Shown: positions 53,922 through 63,110, counted from the stretch's first letter. The stretch: 64,000 bases of DNA from DASUXY01 sp035301985 (GCA_035301985.1 DATGTE010000040.1:35659-99658); one strand, 5' to 3'. The notes: generated from the sequence alone by a model not told the origin. Program-made: numbers and translations.

Positions 53922-56093
53922 GTGGTAAGTAAACACGATCAAGAATTGATGTGGGTATCACAAGAAGTAAATATTCATGAAAATATTGTCCATAAAGTGA
54001 TTCATTTAATAGATGAGGGTAACACCGTACCATTCATCGCTCGTTACCGAAAAGAAGTAACTGGGGGTCTTGATGAAGTTCAAATCAAAGCGATTCAAGA
54101 TCAATGGCAATACGCAGTGAACTTGAAGGAAAGAAAAGAAGAAGTCATTCGTCTGATCGATGAACAAGGGAAACTGACCTCAGAGTTGAAAAAACAAATT
54201 AAAGAGGCAACGCAATTACAGCAAGTAGAGGACCTATATCGCCCCTACAAACAAAAACGTCGAACGAGAGCGACAATGGCTAAAGAAAAAGGTTTGGAGC
54301 CGTTAGCTACTCGCATATGGCAACATGAACAACTCAACGTGGAAAAAGAAGCGAACGATTTTCTTTCAGAAGAATTGGATTTACATACAATAGAAGATGT
54401 TCTCGCTGGAGTAAATGACATTATAGCAGAATGGGTTTCTGATGATGCTACGTATCGAGAGTTTATTCGGGAAGAAACGTTTAAACGTGGAATCGTCCAA
54501 TCAGAAGTGAAGCATAAAGACAAAGACGAAAAAGGCGTTTATGAAATGTATTATGAATTTAGTGAACCCGTCCGATCGCTCGTTTCACATCGTACATTGG
54601 CCTTAAATCGCGGAGAGAAGGAAGATATATTAAGAGTAACGATTATTCCACCAGAAGAGCGATTGATCACTTATCTTGAAAAGAAAGTGATTAAAAAAAG
54701 TGCGGATGAACCTGTTATACAGATTTTGCAAGCAGCTATCGCTGACAGTTATAAACGACTGATCCAACCATCGATTGAACGGGAGATTCGAAGTCTTTTG
54801 ACGGAGAAGGCAGAAAAACAAGCAATCGATGTATTTTCTGAAAATCTAAAAAACGTCTTGCTTCAACCTCCATTAAAAGGAAGAACAGTGCTTGGAGTCG
54901 ACCCAGCTTATCGAACAGGGTGTAAGTTAGCAGTCGTCGATGAAACGGGAAAAGTTCATAATGTTGGCGTAATGTATCCGACGCCACCGAAGAACGATCG
55001 AGTGGGTGCTGAAAAAATAATCATGAAATTTATGGATGCATATGACATTGAATTGATTGCGATTGGAAATGGAACCGCTTCTCGTGAAACCGAGCAGTTT
55101 ATTGCGGCTGTGATTCGTCAAAATAACTTAGACATTCCTTATATTATTGTGAATGAAGCGGGTGCAAGTGTCTATTCTGCCTCCGCATTAGCTCGGGAAG
55201 AGTTTCCTAATCTAGAGGTAGAAGAAAGAAGTGCGGCATCAATCGCTCGCCGTGTTCAAGATCCACTTGCTGAACTTGTAAAAATTGATCCGAAATCGAT
55301 TGGAATTGGTCAATACCAGCATGATGTTAGTCAAAAAGCGTTAAATGAGTCGTTAACTTTCGTCGTAGAAACAGCTGTTAACCAAGTGGGGGTAAATGTG
55401 AATACAGCCTCACGTTCTTTACTACAATATGTGTCAGGCTTAAGTAAATCGGTAGCGAACAATATTGTAAAGTATCGAAATGAGAACGGAAAATTTACCA
55501 ATCGAAATGAACTAAAAGACATTCCTCGCTTAGGAGCTAAAACGTATGAACAAGGAATTGGATTCTTGCGCATTATGGATGGGGAGAATCCATTAGATCG
55601 AACACCGATTCACCCGGAAAGCTATCCCCAAACTGAAAAGCTTTTACAAATGATCGACTGTGAGTTTGCGGATATTGGTACTCCCTCATTAAGAGAAAAA
55701 ATTAGTCATCTTGATCCAAAGGAAACAGCGATTGAATTGGGGATAGGTGAGCTTACTTTACAAGATATTATGTCTGCATTGAAACAACCGGAACGTGACC
55801 CAAGAGATGACTTCCCAATGCCGGTTTTAAAGCAAAATGTATTGACGCTAGAAGATTTAGAACAAGGGATGGAACTACAAGGGACTGTACGTAATGTCGT
55901 TGATTTTGGTGTTTTTGTAGATGTTGGGGTTGGTCAAGATGGGCTCGTACATATTTCCAAAATGGCAAAACAATTTGTAAAACACCCAATGGATATTGTG
56001 TCCGTCGGGGATGTTGTCACGGTTTGGGTCGAGCATGTTGATGTTGATAAGGGGAGAATTTCATTGTCAATGATGAATCGGGAAGGGCAATAA
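53922..56093 (+). CDS. tex: Tex-family RNA-binding transcription accessory protein
   Basis: 723 residues, standard for Tex. N-terminal Tex helices, YqgF-like RNase fold (LGVDPAYRTGCKLAVVD), helix-hairpin-helix part (VNVNTASRSLLQYVSGL, LKDIPRLGAKTYEQ) and C-terminal S1 domain (about 640-720: GTVRNVVDFGVFVDVGVGQDGLVHIS). It is expected to bind nucleic acids and RNA polymerase complexes. GTG 53922 has AAAGGAGG; an earlier ATG at 53871 lacks one. It occupies the ydcI position of B. subtilis. Confidence 0.93.
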   Translation: MVSKHDQELMWVSQEVNIHENIVHKVIHLIDEGNTVPFIARYRKEVTGGLDEVQIKAIQDQWQYAVNLKERKEEVIRLIDEQGKLTSELKKQIKEATQLQQVEDLYRPYKQKRRTRATMAKEKGLEPLATRIWQHEQLNVEKEANDFLSEELDLHTIEDVLAGVNDIIAEWVSDDATYREFIREETFKRGIVQSEVKHKDKDEKGVYEMYYEFSEPVRSLVSHRTLALNRGEKEDILRVTIIPPEERLITYLEKKVIKKSADEPVIQILQAAIADSYKRLIQPSIEREIRSLLTEKAEKQAIDVFSENLKNVLLQPPLKGRTVLGVDPAYRTGCKLAVVDETGKVHNVGVMYPTPPKNDRVGAEKIIMKFMDAYDIELIAIGNGTASRETEQFIAAVIRQNNLDIPYIIVNEAGASVYSASALAREEFPNLEVEERSAASIARRVQDPLAELVKIDPKSIGIGQYQHDVSQKALNESLTFVVETAVNQVGVNVNTASRSLLQYVSGLSKSVANNIVKYRNENGKFTNRNELKDIPRLGAKTYEQGIGFLRIMDGENPLDRTPIHPESYPQTEKLLQMIDCEFADIGTPSLREKISHLDPKETAIELGIGELTLQDIMSALKQPERDPRDDFPMPVLKQNVLTLEDLEQGMELQGTVRNVVDFGVFVDVGVGQDGLVHISKMAKQFVKHPMDIVSVGDVVTVWVEHVDVDKGRISLSMMNREGQ

Positions 56094-56101
56094 CAGAAAG
56101 A

Positions 56102-56141
56102 AAAAAGAATGGGGATTCGTAATGAATACCCCATTCTTTTT
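56102..56141. terminator. Bidirectional terminator of tex and katA
   Basis: Perfect 13-bp stem AAAAAGAATGGGG / CCCCATTCTTTTT. Confidence 0.88.
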
Positions 56142-56180
56142 GACCATTCATGAGTTGAAATACCGTAATAACATGGTAGT

Positions 56181-57641
56181 TTATTTTACACTTTCCGGGA
56201 CGGATAGTCCTAATCCTTCGGCAATTCGCTCACCAAATTCAGGATCCGCTTTGTAAAAGTGACCAATTTGACGCAATTTAATCTCCTCTTTTTCAACTGG
56301 CTTCATATGGTTTACAAAATTCTCAATAAGCCGTGTCTTCTCATCGTCGCTCATTAATCGATAAAGGTCTCCTGCTTGTGTAAAATGATCCTCACGATCA
56401 TACGCTACAGAATCTGCTTCACCTGAAACTTCGAACGGGTTTATTTTTTTCAGCGGATCTTCTACTGGACCGTCATAGCTGTTCGGCTCATAGTTCGGTG
56501 CACTTCCACCATTATCATCGACTCGCATATAACCATTGCGATGGTAGTTATGCACATCTGCTTTCGGTTTGTTGATCGGAATTTGATGGTGGTTGATTCC
56601 GAGGCGATAGCGGTGAGCATCACCATAACTAAAGATACGACCTTGGAGCATTTTATCAGGTGAAGCTTCGATTCCTGGAACAAAGTTACCTGGTGAAAAT
56701 GCGGCCTGTTCGACTTCAGCAAAATAATTTTCTGGGTTCCGGTTTAAGACCATTTTACCTACTTCAATACGTGGGTAATCTTTTTTCGAAACGGTTTTTG
56801 TAACGTCAAATAAATCCCACTTATATGTTTTATAGTCTTCATACGGAATGATTTGTACATACAATGTCCATGTCGGATAGTCCTCTTCTTGAATAGCTGT
56901 ATATAAATCCTCAATGTGATAATCAGGATTTTCTCCTGCGAGTCGTTCTGCTAATTTTACGTCTAGTCCTTTTACACCTTGGTTACTAATCCAATGGTAT
57001 TTCACCCAAAAAGCTTGTCCTTGATCATTGACCCATTTGAATGTATGACTACCATATCCGTTCATATGACGAAATGTGGCTGGAATTCCTCGGTCTCCAT
57101 GCAAATATGTGATTTGATGAAGTGATTCGGGTGATAATGACCAAAAGTCCCAGACCATATTTGGATCTTTTAAATGTGTTTTCGGATTTCGCTTTTGTGT
57201 ATGAATAAAATCAGGGAATTTAATCGCATCACGAATGAAGAAAATCGGCGTGTTATTACCTACTAAATCATAGTTTCCTTCTTCTGTGTAAAATTTAACT
57301 GAAAATCCACGTGGATCCCGAACTGTATCTGCTGATCCATTTTCACCGGCAACTGTTGAGAAGCGAGTGAATACAGGTGTGCGTTTACCAACTTCATTTA
57401 AAAAGGCTGCCTTTGTATAGCGTGACATATCATTCGTCACTTCAAAATATCCGTGAGCACCGGCGCCTTTGGCATGGACGATGCGCTCTGGAATTTCTTC
57501 GCGGTTAAAGTGGGCTAGTTTTTCCAATAAATAAAAGTCTTGAATCAATACAGGTCCTCGTTGACCAGCTGTAATTGAATTTTGATTATCTCCAACCGGA
57601 GTTCCTGTTGCTGTTGTTAATGTTTTTCTGTCGTTACTCAT
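56181..57641 (-). CDS. katA: Monofunctional heme catalase
   Basis: 486 residues. Catalytic His in RIVHAKGAGAHGYFEV, Asn in the distal pocket (LVGNNTPIFF), proximal heme Tyr in RIFSYGDAHRYRLG. Converts hydrogen peroxide to water and oxygen. ATG 57641 has AGAGGGGA upstream; 57680 lacks a site. A PerR-like box and sigma-A promoter stand upstream. Not part of the B. subtilis ydcI-ydcK order, so it is an insertion relative to that genome. Confidence 0.94.
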   Translation of the reverse strand: MSNDRKTLTTATGTPVGDNQNSITAGQRGPVLIQDFYLLEKLAHFNREEIPERIVHAKGAGAHGYFEVTNDMSRYTKAAFLNEVGKRTPVFTRFSTVAGENGSADTVRDPRGFSVKFYTEEGNYDLVGNNTPIFFIRDAIKFPDFIHTQKRNPKTHLKDPNMVWDFWSLSPESLHQITYLHGDRGIPATFRHMNGYGSHTFKWVNDQGQAFWVKYHWISNQGVKGLDVKLAERLAGENPDYHIEDLYTAIQEEDYPTWTLYVQIIPYEDYKTYKWDLFDVTKTVSKKDYPRIEVGKMVLNRNPENYFAEVEQAAFSPGNFVPGIEASPDKMLQGRIFSYGDAHRYRLGINHHQIPINKPKADVHNYHRNGYMRVDDNGGSAPNYEPNSYDGPVEDPLKKINPFEVSGEADSVAYDREDHFTQAGDLYRLMSDDEKTRLIENFVNHMKPVEKEEIKLRQIGHFYKADPEFGERIAEGLGLSVPESVK

Positions 57642-57683
57642 AAGAAATCCCCTCTTCTCTGTCATTTTGATTTCGCACATCTA

Positions 57684-57733
57684 ATTATAACAATAACTTA
57701 TTTAAAGTCAATACTTAATTAAAATAATTATAA
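57684..57733 (-). promoter_or_regulatory. katA promoter with PerR-like box
   Basis: Minus strand: TTGACT (57706-57711), 16-base spacer, TATAAT (57684-57689). At 57719-57733 TTAAAATAATTATAA fits the PerR consensus TTATAATnATTATAA with one mismatch, just upstream of the -35 box. Confidence 0.65.
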
Positions 57734-57794
57734 ATAAAGTGCAGGGTATCAAGTGTGATAAAATAATAGAAAACAGACGAGGAAGAGAAAAGAA

Positions 57795-58253
57795 ATGAAA
57801 CGTTTAAACGAAGAACAGTTGACTAAGCTTGTCAATGAATTATCGAGAAAGTATTTTCATAAGCCGTTTCGTCATGAAGTATATTTTAATCATCGTCTTC
57901 GCACAACAGGGGGAAGGTATATTCCTGCAAAAAAAGTAATCGAGCTTAATCCTAAGTATTATTTTGAGCTCGGTTTACATGAGTTGATCGGCATTATAAA
58001 GCACGAGCTTTGTCACTATCATTTACATATTGAAGGGAAAGGTTTTAGGCATGGAGATGACGATTTTAAGCGGTTGTTAAAGGAAACGGGCTCACCCCGT
58101 CATTGTAAACCTCTTCCATCACAACAATATAAATATAATTATATTTATGTGTGCCAGCGTTGTAAACAGATTTACAAGCGAATTCGGAAAGTAAATGTAA
58201 AACGTTTCCGTTGTGGAAATTGTCGCGGACAGCTTCGTCTAAAGAAAAGATGA
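57795..58253 (+). CDS. SprT-like zinc metalloprotease family protein
   Basis: 152 residues. Metal motif HELCHYHLHIEGKG (HExxH) followed by HGDDDFKRLLKETGSPRHC, and a C-terminal zinc ribbon (CQRCKQIYKR..., CGNC). Members are related to the DNA-protein crosslink protease Spartan; bacterial function is not established. Corresponds in position to ydcK, between tex and the tRNA cluster in B. subtilis. ATG follows GAGGAAGAG. Confidence 0.88.
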   Translation: MKRLNEEQLTKLVNELSRKYFHKPFRHEVYFNHRLRTTGGRYIPAKKVIELNPKYYFELGLHELIGIIKHELCHYHLHIEGKGFRHGDDDFKRLLKETGSPRHCKPLPSQQYKYNYIYVCQRCKQIYKRIRKVNVKRFRCGNCRGQLRLKKR

Positions 58254-58383
58254 TCCATCGATATATTATTCACCATTGCATTATCAATTAAAAATATATA
58301 ATGAGAAAATGATTTCGCAAATCAATGATAAATCCTGCTCTCTTATCTCAATGATTTAGGAAAGAGAGCAGGCTGTAGTATGA

Positions 58384-59628
58384 TTACATACTTTCTTCCT
58401 TTTGTCGTTCATAGGATGTAGGGTTGGTATATTGTTGGAATATCTTTTCGATTGTTGTCCGGCCTTCGCTAATATGAGGATGGAATTGAATACTCGCCTC
58501 TTGGCGGATTACATTTACATCATCGACCGCTTCATTGATCTTGTAATCGATATCTGTTAAGTGCTTAACAGCTTGTTTAACGATGGATAACCCTGCCACT
58601 TTTCCTTGAGCTCGAGCGACTTTAGCACTTTCAATTCCAGTGATATTTCCTGCCACATACACGCCTTTGACAGGTGTCTCCATTTGTTCATTATGAATAG
58701 GAACATGTCCACCGAGTTCCTCTACATAGTGGAAAGGACATCCGAGTGCAGCAGCTAATTCGACTAACGGGTAAAGACCTCCAGCGATACACACGAAATC
58801 AACGTCGATGATCTCTTCACTACCTGGGATGGGATTTCCATCTGGTGTAACATCACACATTGTTACGGATTCCACCCGCTCGTTACCGTTGATTTGTGTA
58901 ACCGCTTTGCGAATATGGATCGGCATTCCCCACATCTTCACCCCACCTTTTGGATAAAATTTCACAGCCAAATTTCGTACCCATGCTGCTTTAGCAAATT
59001 TACTACCAAAGCGAATAAATGCTGAGGGGGCAAGGTGAGCAATGCGCGCTAATCCTTCCATTACTTTTTTCGGATGTCCTTGGTCTGTGGTAATTGGCTG
59101 GTAAGCCGGTAAAGCCATGCTGTGTAATCCTACACCTGCTAGTTGTAACTCACGCGCAATGGCTGCTGACAACACGTTCACCCCAATGATTATTCCTTTT
59201 TGTCCGACTCGAACGCGGTGTACATTTGTCATGACCTGGGCTGCACCAATTGACATGACGCCTGGAAGTGTCCAGCCGGGAACGGGAGCGGCTGTTTCCG
59301 CAGCACCTGTTGCAATCAAAATATTTTCCGCTTTAAAAACACCATCATTCGTATGTACGGAAAATCCTTCAGTTGTCTGTTCTATATGATGAGCAGAAAT
59401 ACCGCATCGAATGTCTGTGTTAAGGCGATTTGCTTGGTCTAAAAGAATTTCCGTCTCTTTAATACCGTTCCACCATTCGCCATCTGGTTCTTGGTGTAGT
59501 TGACCGAGCAGGCGTCCTCCTGGTTTGGGAAATTCATCGATGACTAAAACATGTAAATCCCATTTTCGACTTGTAATCGCAGCTGATAAACCGGCTGGAC
59601 CTGCACCAATAATAATGGCGTCATACAT
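58384..59628 (-). CDS. FAD-dependent dehydrogenase subunit (opine oxidase A / HcnB-like)
   Basis: 414 residues. FAD motif DAIIIGAGPAGLSAAI at the N-terminus and the closing GVYVAGNITGIESAKVARAQG. The second nucleotide motif is altered (GVNVLSAAIA). Family members form multi-subunit dehydrogenases of opines, glycine or hydroxyproline. Many relatives carry a C-terminal Cys-rich BFD-like domain, which is absent here; it appears instead as the separate gene at 60021. ATG 59628 is preceded by GGGGGTGA. Last gene of a three-gene operon with eight-base overlaps. Confidence 0.8.
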   Translation of the reverse strand: MYDAIIIGAGPAGLSAAITSRKWDLHVLVIDEFPKPGGRLLGQLHQEPDGEWWNGIKETEILLDQANRLNTDIRCGISAHHIEQTTEGFSVHTNDGVFKAENILIATGAAETAAPVPGWTLPGVMSIGAAQVMTNVHRVRVGQKGIIIGVNVLSAAIARELQLAGVGLHSMALPAYQPITTDQGHPKKVMEGLARIAHLAPSAFIRFGSKFAKAAWVRNLAVKFYPKGGVKMWGMPIHIRKAVTQINGNERVESVTMCDVTPDGNPIPGSEEIIDVDFVCIAGGLYPLVELAAALGCPFHYVEELGGHVPIHNEQMETPVKGVYVAGNITGIESAKVARAQGKVAGLSIVKQAVKHLTDIDYKINEAVDDVNVIRQEASIQFHPHISEGRTTIEKIFQQYTNPTSYERQKEESM

Positions 59629-60028
59629 GGGAATCACCCCCCTTGTCTCTTGTATACATTTTCATGAAATCTTCATATGTTCGGGGAAGATCATGATTGT
59701 TCATTGTAGATTTTAATGGTGAAGGTTTTATTGTCCCGCTTTCTATGACCATGTCTGCTTCAATTTCCGTCATACATGCTCGCACACCTGCCTGTTGATT
59801 GACGGTCACTCGGCACTCAAAACAGTGACCGATATTGCAATAGATTCCACGCGGTGAGCCACTTTCTTCATGAACGCGCAATTTTCGAATGCCATTGGCG
59901 AGAAGAGCTGATGCAATTGTATCGCCTTCATAGCCATGATATGTTTTTCCATCAAAAGTGAAAGCGATTTCAGTTTTGTTTTTTAATGATCCGAGAATTG
60001 GGTGATCGATAATCCGATGATTATTCAT
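59621..60028 (-). CDS. [2Fe-2S] ferredoxin-like subunit (HcnA-like)
   Basis: 135 residues. TFDGKTYHGYEGDTIASALLANG is followed by cysteines in GIYCNIGHCFECRV and RACMT, the [2Fe-2S] ligands of the small subunit in opine/hydroxyproline dehydrogenases. It relays electrons from the flavin subunits. The gene overlaps both its neighbours by eight bases. Confidence 0.82.
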   Translation of the reverse strand: MNNHRIIDHPILGSLKNKTEIAFTFDGKTYHGYEGDTIASALLANGIRKLRVHEESGSPRGIYCNIGHCFECRVTVNQQAGVRACMTEIEADMVIESGTIKPSPLKSTMNNHDLPRTYEDFMKMYTRDKGGDSHV

Positions 60029-60293
60029 GATTTACGTCCCCCTTTAAAACGGTTAAAGATACAGGTCGAACTGGCGGTTGAACTTTTAATGGAATGTCGT
60101 GACTTGGCTTCTCACCAGTAACGTCTTGGAGAACAGCGTCTACAGCTGGACGACACGTCCTCCCTCCACAATAGCCCATTCCTGCTCGTGTGCGCAGTTT
60201 GATTTCACGCGCAGAACACCGGTACGTAGCAGCTGTTTGTTTAATGTCTTTTAGAGTCACTTCTTCACATCTGCAAATAATCGTTTGCTCCAT
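60021..60293 (-). CDS. BFD-like [2Fe-2S] subunit
   Basis: 90 residues. CRCEEVTLKDI and later MGYCGGRTCRPAV provide four cysteines in the BFD pattern. In relatives this unit is often fused to the C-terminus of the A subunit. As the first gene of the minus-strand operon it sits next to the divergent promoter region. Its ATG follows an AGAGGAGTAAAC site on the minus strand. Confidence 0.8.
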   Translation of the reverse strand: MEQTIICRCEEVTLKDIKQTAATYRCSAREIKLRTRAGMGYCGGRTCRPAVDAVLQDVTGEKPSHDIPLKVQPPVRPVSLTVLKGDVNHE

Positions 60294-60559
60294 ATGTTTA
60301 CTCCTCTCTAAAATGAAACTGCTTTCGTGATTGATTATTGATAATAGATTGACAATTAATTTACTGCTATTCTAACATATATGATAGAATTGATTTAATA
60401 TTTAATCAAAAATTTTAAAAAATCTGGAAGGTTGAACGCAAATTATTTTTTAGTATGTCCGTCATGATCACAGATTTCACTGTTCGGTGTTATGCCATTC
60501 TATAGGAAGATTCACCTGCTAGGGTTGTTGACTCATATGACTGAAGGAGGAGATGAATC
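60294..60559. promoter_or_regulatory. Divergent promoter region with a 22-bp near-palindrome
   Basis: At 60369-60390 the half-sites ATTCTAACATA and TATGATAGAAT are inverted repeats with a single mismatch. A TTGACA stands at 60349-60354 on the plus strand. The symmetric site is a candidate operator serving both divergent transcripts; no regulator gene lies nearby in the window. Confidence 0.5.
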
Positions 60560-61732
60560 GTGAAAGAAAATCAAGCGGAAGTCGCTATTATTGGTGGTGG
60601 GATTGTTGGTTGTGCAATTGCTTATTACGTCTCAAAAGCTGGGATGGACTGTATGTTAATTGAAAAAGGAGACATTGCAAGCGGTACATCTTCCCGCTGT
60701 GACGGAAATATTACAATTGTCGATAAGGATCCAGGGTTTGAAAGTGAAATGTCTATGCTAAGTCAAAAATTAACGGTCGAGTTGAAAGATGACCTTGATT
60801 ATCCATTTGAATATCGTGCACTTGGCAGTATTCTTGTATGTGATAATGATGCAGAAATGGAAGCGGCCGCAGAATGGGTTCAGATTCAAAAAGATGCTGG
60901 CCTTCAATTTAAATTGCTCGATCATTCCGATATCCGACAAGAATCCCCTTATTTTGCTGATGACATTCCTGGGGGCTTGGAGTGTGAAACAGATTCATTG
61001 ATCAATCCATATTTATTTTGTTATTCATTGATTGATAAAGCGAAGCAATACGGGCTTACATTGCATACCCAAACGGAAGTCAAAGCAATTGCCAAAAAAG
61101 ACGACTTTGTAATCGATACGACGAATGGCCCATTGAAGGCAAAAAAGGTTGTCAATGCGGCTGGCGTATGGGCTCCATTTATTGGAGAGATGCTTAACAT
61201 CGAGATTCCAATTGTACCGAGAAAAGGACACATTATGGTCGGTGCTAGACAAGAGCCGGTCATGATGCGAAATGTAATGGAATTCGGCTATTTAATGAAT
61301 AAGTTTGAGCGAGAGCGAATAGCTGATGAACAAACTTTAGAACATGGCGTAGCGTTAGTTCTTGAGCCTACCGAAAGTCAAAACTTCTTACTCGGTAGTA
61401 GCCGTGAATTTGTTGGTTATGATGACCGAGTCGATATCAATGTCGTAGAAACGATGGCAAAACGGGCATTGCGCTTTTTTCCGAAAATGGATGACTTTAA
61501 CATGATTCGTACGTATACGGGATTCAGACCTTGGACGGAAGACCATTTACCGATTATTTCCCATGTTGAGGATGTTCCAGGATTTTATATCGCTGCCGGA
61601 CATGAGGGAGATGGCATTAGTATGGCAACTGTGACGGGAAAACTCATTGAACAATTGATCAATAATCAAGAAACACTCGTCCCGATTGAACCATTGCGAT
61701 ACGATCGATTCGAAACAGTCTCCACATCTTAA
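60560..61732 (+). CDS. FAD-dependent amino/imino-acid dehydrogenase subunit (DAO family, HcnC-like)
   Basis: 390 residues. FAD motif VAIIGGGIVGCAIAYYVSKAG, GTSSRCDGN, and the C-terminal FRPWTEDHLPIISHVEDVPGFYIAAGHEGDGI typical for D-amino-acid oxidase-like enzymes. It should hold the substrate site of the complex encoded with the divergent operon. Proline, D-hydroxyproline, sarcosine or an opine are possible substrates. The GTG start has GGAGGAGATG in front. Confidence 0.82.
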   Translation: MKENQAEVAIIGGGIVGCAIAYYVSKAGMDCMLIEKGDIASGTSSRCDGNITIVDKDPGFESEMSMLSQKLTVELKDDLDYPFEYRALGSILVCDNDAEMEAAAEWVQIQKDAGLQFKLLDHSDIRQESPYFADDIPGGLECETDSLINPYLFCYSLIDKAKQYGLTLHTQTEVKAIAKKDDFVIDTTNGPLKAKKVVNAAGVWAPFIGEMLNIEIPIVPRKGHIMVGARQEPVMMRNVMEFGYLMNKFERERIADEQTLEHGVALVLEPTESQNFLLGSSREFVGYDDRVDINVVETMAKRALRFFPKMDDFNMIRTYTGFRPWTEDHLPIISHVEDVPGFYIAAGHEGDGISMATVTGKLIEQLINNQETLVPIEPLRYDRFETVSTS

Positions 61733-61764
61733 AGCAATTAAGTATAATTTCATTTAACATCTAC

Positions 61765-61802
61765 CTCCCCATCTTTGGAGCATAAGCAATAGAGGTGGGG
61801 AG
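61765..61802 (+). terminator. Hairpin after the dehydrogenase gene
   Basis: 10-bp stem CTCCCCATCT / AGGTGGGGAG with one G-U pair; no T-tract. The rest of 61803-62279 has no supported gene. Confidence 0.45.
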
Positions 61803-62279
61803 TATTGATGTAGCTTGTGAAAAGGGTGGTATATTGATTAGAGGGTTGTTTAGGGTAATGATATAATGAAGTTAATATGTATTCGCTCTTGTAAAATTGT
61901 CGCAGGGCTTATCGATTCATTCTGGATGGTATGGATGAACCCGTACATGACAGGTCAAGGACGAGTAAATTTTATTGATAGAAGGGCGAAAAAGAAAACA
62001 TTTGTGTACCGTTTTAGTTCAGGAAAACAAGGGTTGGTAATCAACTAGGTGAAGAGTGGATCAAAAAAGTTTTATAATGAAGTTACTATAATATCAGTAG
62101 ATTATCATTTCAAGCGAGCGTTACATGAATAATCAAACAATCTGTTTTTACATACTTGTAGATCTTAGTGACTAAAAAGTAAAAGTTATCGAATAGTAAT
62201 TCATATACATTAGAACAAAGAGGAGGTAACTCTTTCTACTTGTTTAATTATAGAACATCGAAAAAAATACAATTACATG

Positions 62280-62308
62280 TTGACATTTTAAAAAAAGTGT
62301 TGTATTAT
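62280..62308 (+). promoter_or_regulatory. Promoter of the tRNA cluster
   Basis: TTGACA (62280-62285), 17 bases, TATTAT (62303-62308), about 55 bases before the first tRNA. Confidence 0.75.
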
Positions 62309-62363
62309 ATATTTTGTCGCCAAAATGAGCGATTGATTTTCACTAAAAAATAAGATAATATAT

Positions 62364-62438
62364 TCCACAGTAGCTCAGTGGTAGAGCAATCGGCTGTTAA
62401 CCGATCGGTCGTAGGTTCGAATCCTACCTGTGGAGCCA
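62364..62438 (+). tRNA. tRNA-Asn (GTT)
   Basis: Acceptor TCCACAG / CTGTGGA, anticodon GTT in GCTGTTAAC, CCA encoded. First of the cluster, as in B. subtilis trnS. Confidence 0.95.
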
Positions 62439-62441
62439 GAT

Positions 62442-62529
62442 GGAGAAGTACTCAAGAGGCTGAAGAGGCGCCCCTGCTAAGGGCGTAGGTCGCTTATGCG
62501 GCGCGAGGGTTCAAATCCCTCCTTCTCCG
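62442..62529 (+). tRNA. tRNA-Ser (GCT)
   Basis: Acceptor GGAGAAG / CTTCTCC, anticodon GCT, long variable arm; CCA is not encoded. Confidence 0.95.
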
Positions 62530-62541
62530 CTCGCTCATAGT

Positions 62542-62613
62542 GGCCCGTTGGTCAAGTGGTTAAGACACCGCCCTTTCACGGCGGTAACAGGGGTTCGAGT
62601 CCCCTACGGGTCA
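62542..62613 (+). tRNA. tRNA-Glu (TTC)
   Basis: Acceptor GGCCCGT / ACGGGTC, anticodon TTC in CCTTTCACG; no encoded CCA. Confidence 0.95.
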
Positions 62614-62638
62614 TCTTTTATAAAAAGGACAAAGGTTG

Positions 62639-62715
62639 GGTCTGGTAGTTCAGTTGGTTAGAATGCCTGCCTGTCACGCAGGAGGTCGCGGGTTCGAGTC
62701 CCGTCCAGACCGCCA
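62639..62715 (+). tRNA. tRNA-Asp (GTC)
   Basis: Acceptor GGTCTGG / CCAGACC, anticodon GTC in CCTGTCACG, CCA encoded. Confidence 0.95.
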
Positions 62716-62721
62716 TATTGT

Positions 62722-62795
62722 TGGGCTATAGCCAAGCGGTAAGGCAACGGGTTTTGGTCCCGTGAGCCTAGGTTCGAATCCTAGTAGCCCAGCCA
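62722..62795 (+). tRNA. tRNA-Gln (TTG)
   Basis: Acceptor TGGGCTA / TAGCCCA, anticodon TTG in GTTTTGGTC, CCA encoded. Confidence 0.95.
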
Positions 62796-62883
62796 TATTC
62801 TCAACCGAAATACTATATTCGATTTGCTTTCTGAATTCACAATTGTAGAAGTTTCTATAAAATAGATAAATGTAATACAACAT

Positions 62884-63005
62884 GAGCCATTAGCTCAGGC
62901 GGTAGAGCAACGAGTGGATCAACTGCCGAATACGCTACGAGTAACCCCGAAGCATCAATCTTCTGTGAATCATCTTGCAGATGCAGGGGTTCGACATGGA
63001 CGCTC
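62884..63005 (+). pseudogene. tRNA-Lys pseudogene: intact 5' half, foreign middle, altered 3' end
   Basis: The first 26 bases are identical to the tRNA-Lys gene that follows (a 28-base direct repeat, 62882-62909 and 63033-63060, including bases upstream). After GAGCA the anticodon arm is replaced by about 75 unrelated bases. Near the end a T-loop-like GGGGTTCGAC and ATGG-AC-GCTC appear; the last part differs from the acceptor strand ATGGCTC by two extra bases. It cannot form a normal tRNA. Confidence 0.75.
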
Positions 63006-63034
63006 TTGTTAAAGGATAAAAACTAATAAAAAAT

Positions 63035-63110
63035 GAGCCATTAGCTCAGGCGGTAGAGCATCTGACTTTTAATCAGAGGGCCGGAGGTTCGAGTCCTCCA
63101 TGGCTCACCA
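63035..63110 (+). tRNA. tRNA-Lys (TTT)
   Basis: Acceptor GAGCCAT / ATGGCTC, anticodon TTT in ACTTTTAAT, CCA encoded. Confidence 0.95.

Noticed and set aside
61866..62048. 60-codon ORF before the tRNA cluster
   Set aside because: No good ribosome binding site and no recognisable domain; a chance ORF is more likely.
62674..62883. 69-codon minus-strand ORF containing GLLGFEPRLTGPKPVALPLGYSP and GRDSNPRPPA
   Set aside because: This is the well-known false ORF created by translating the antisense of tRNA genes.
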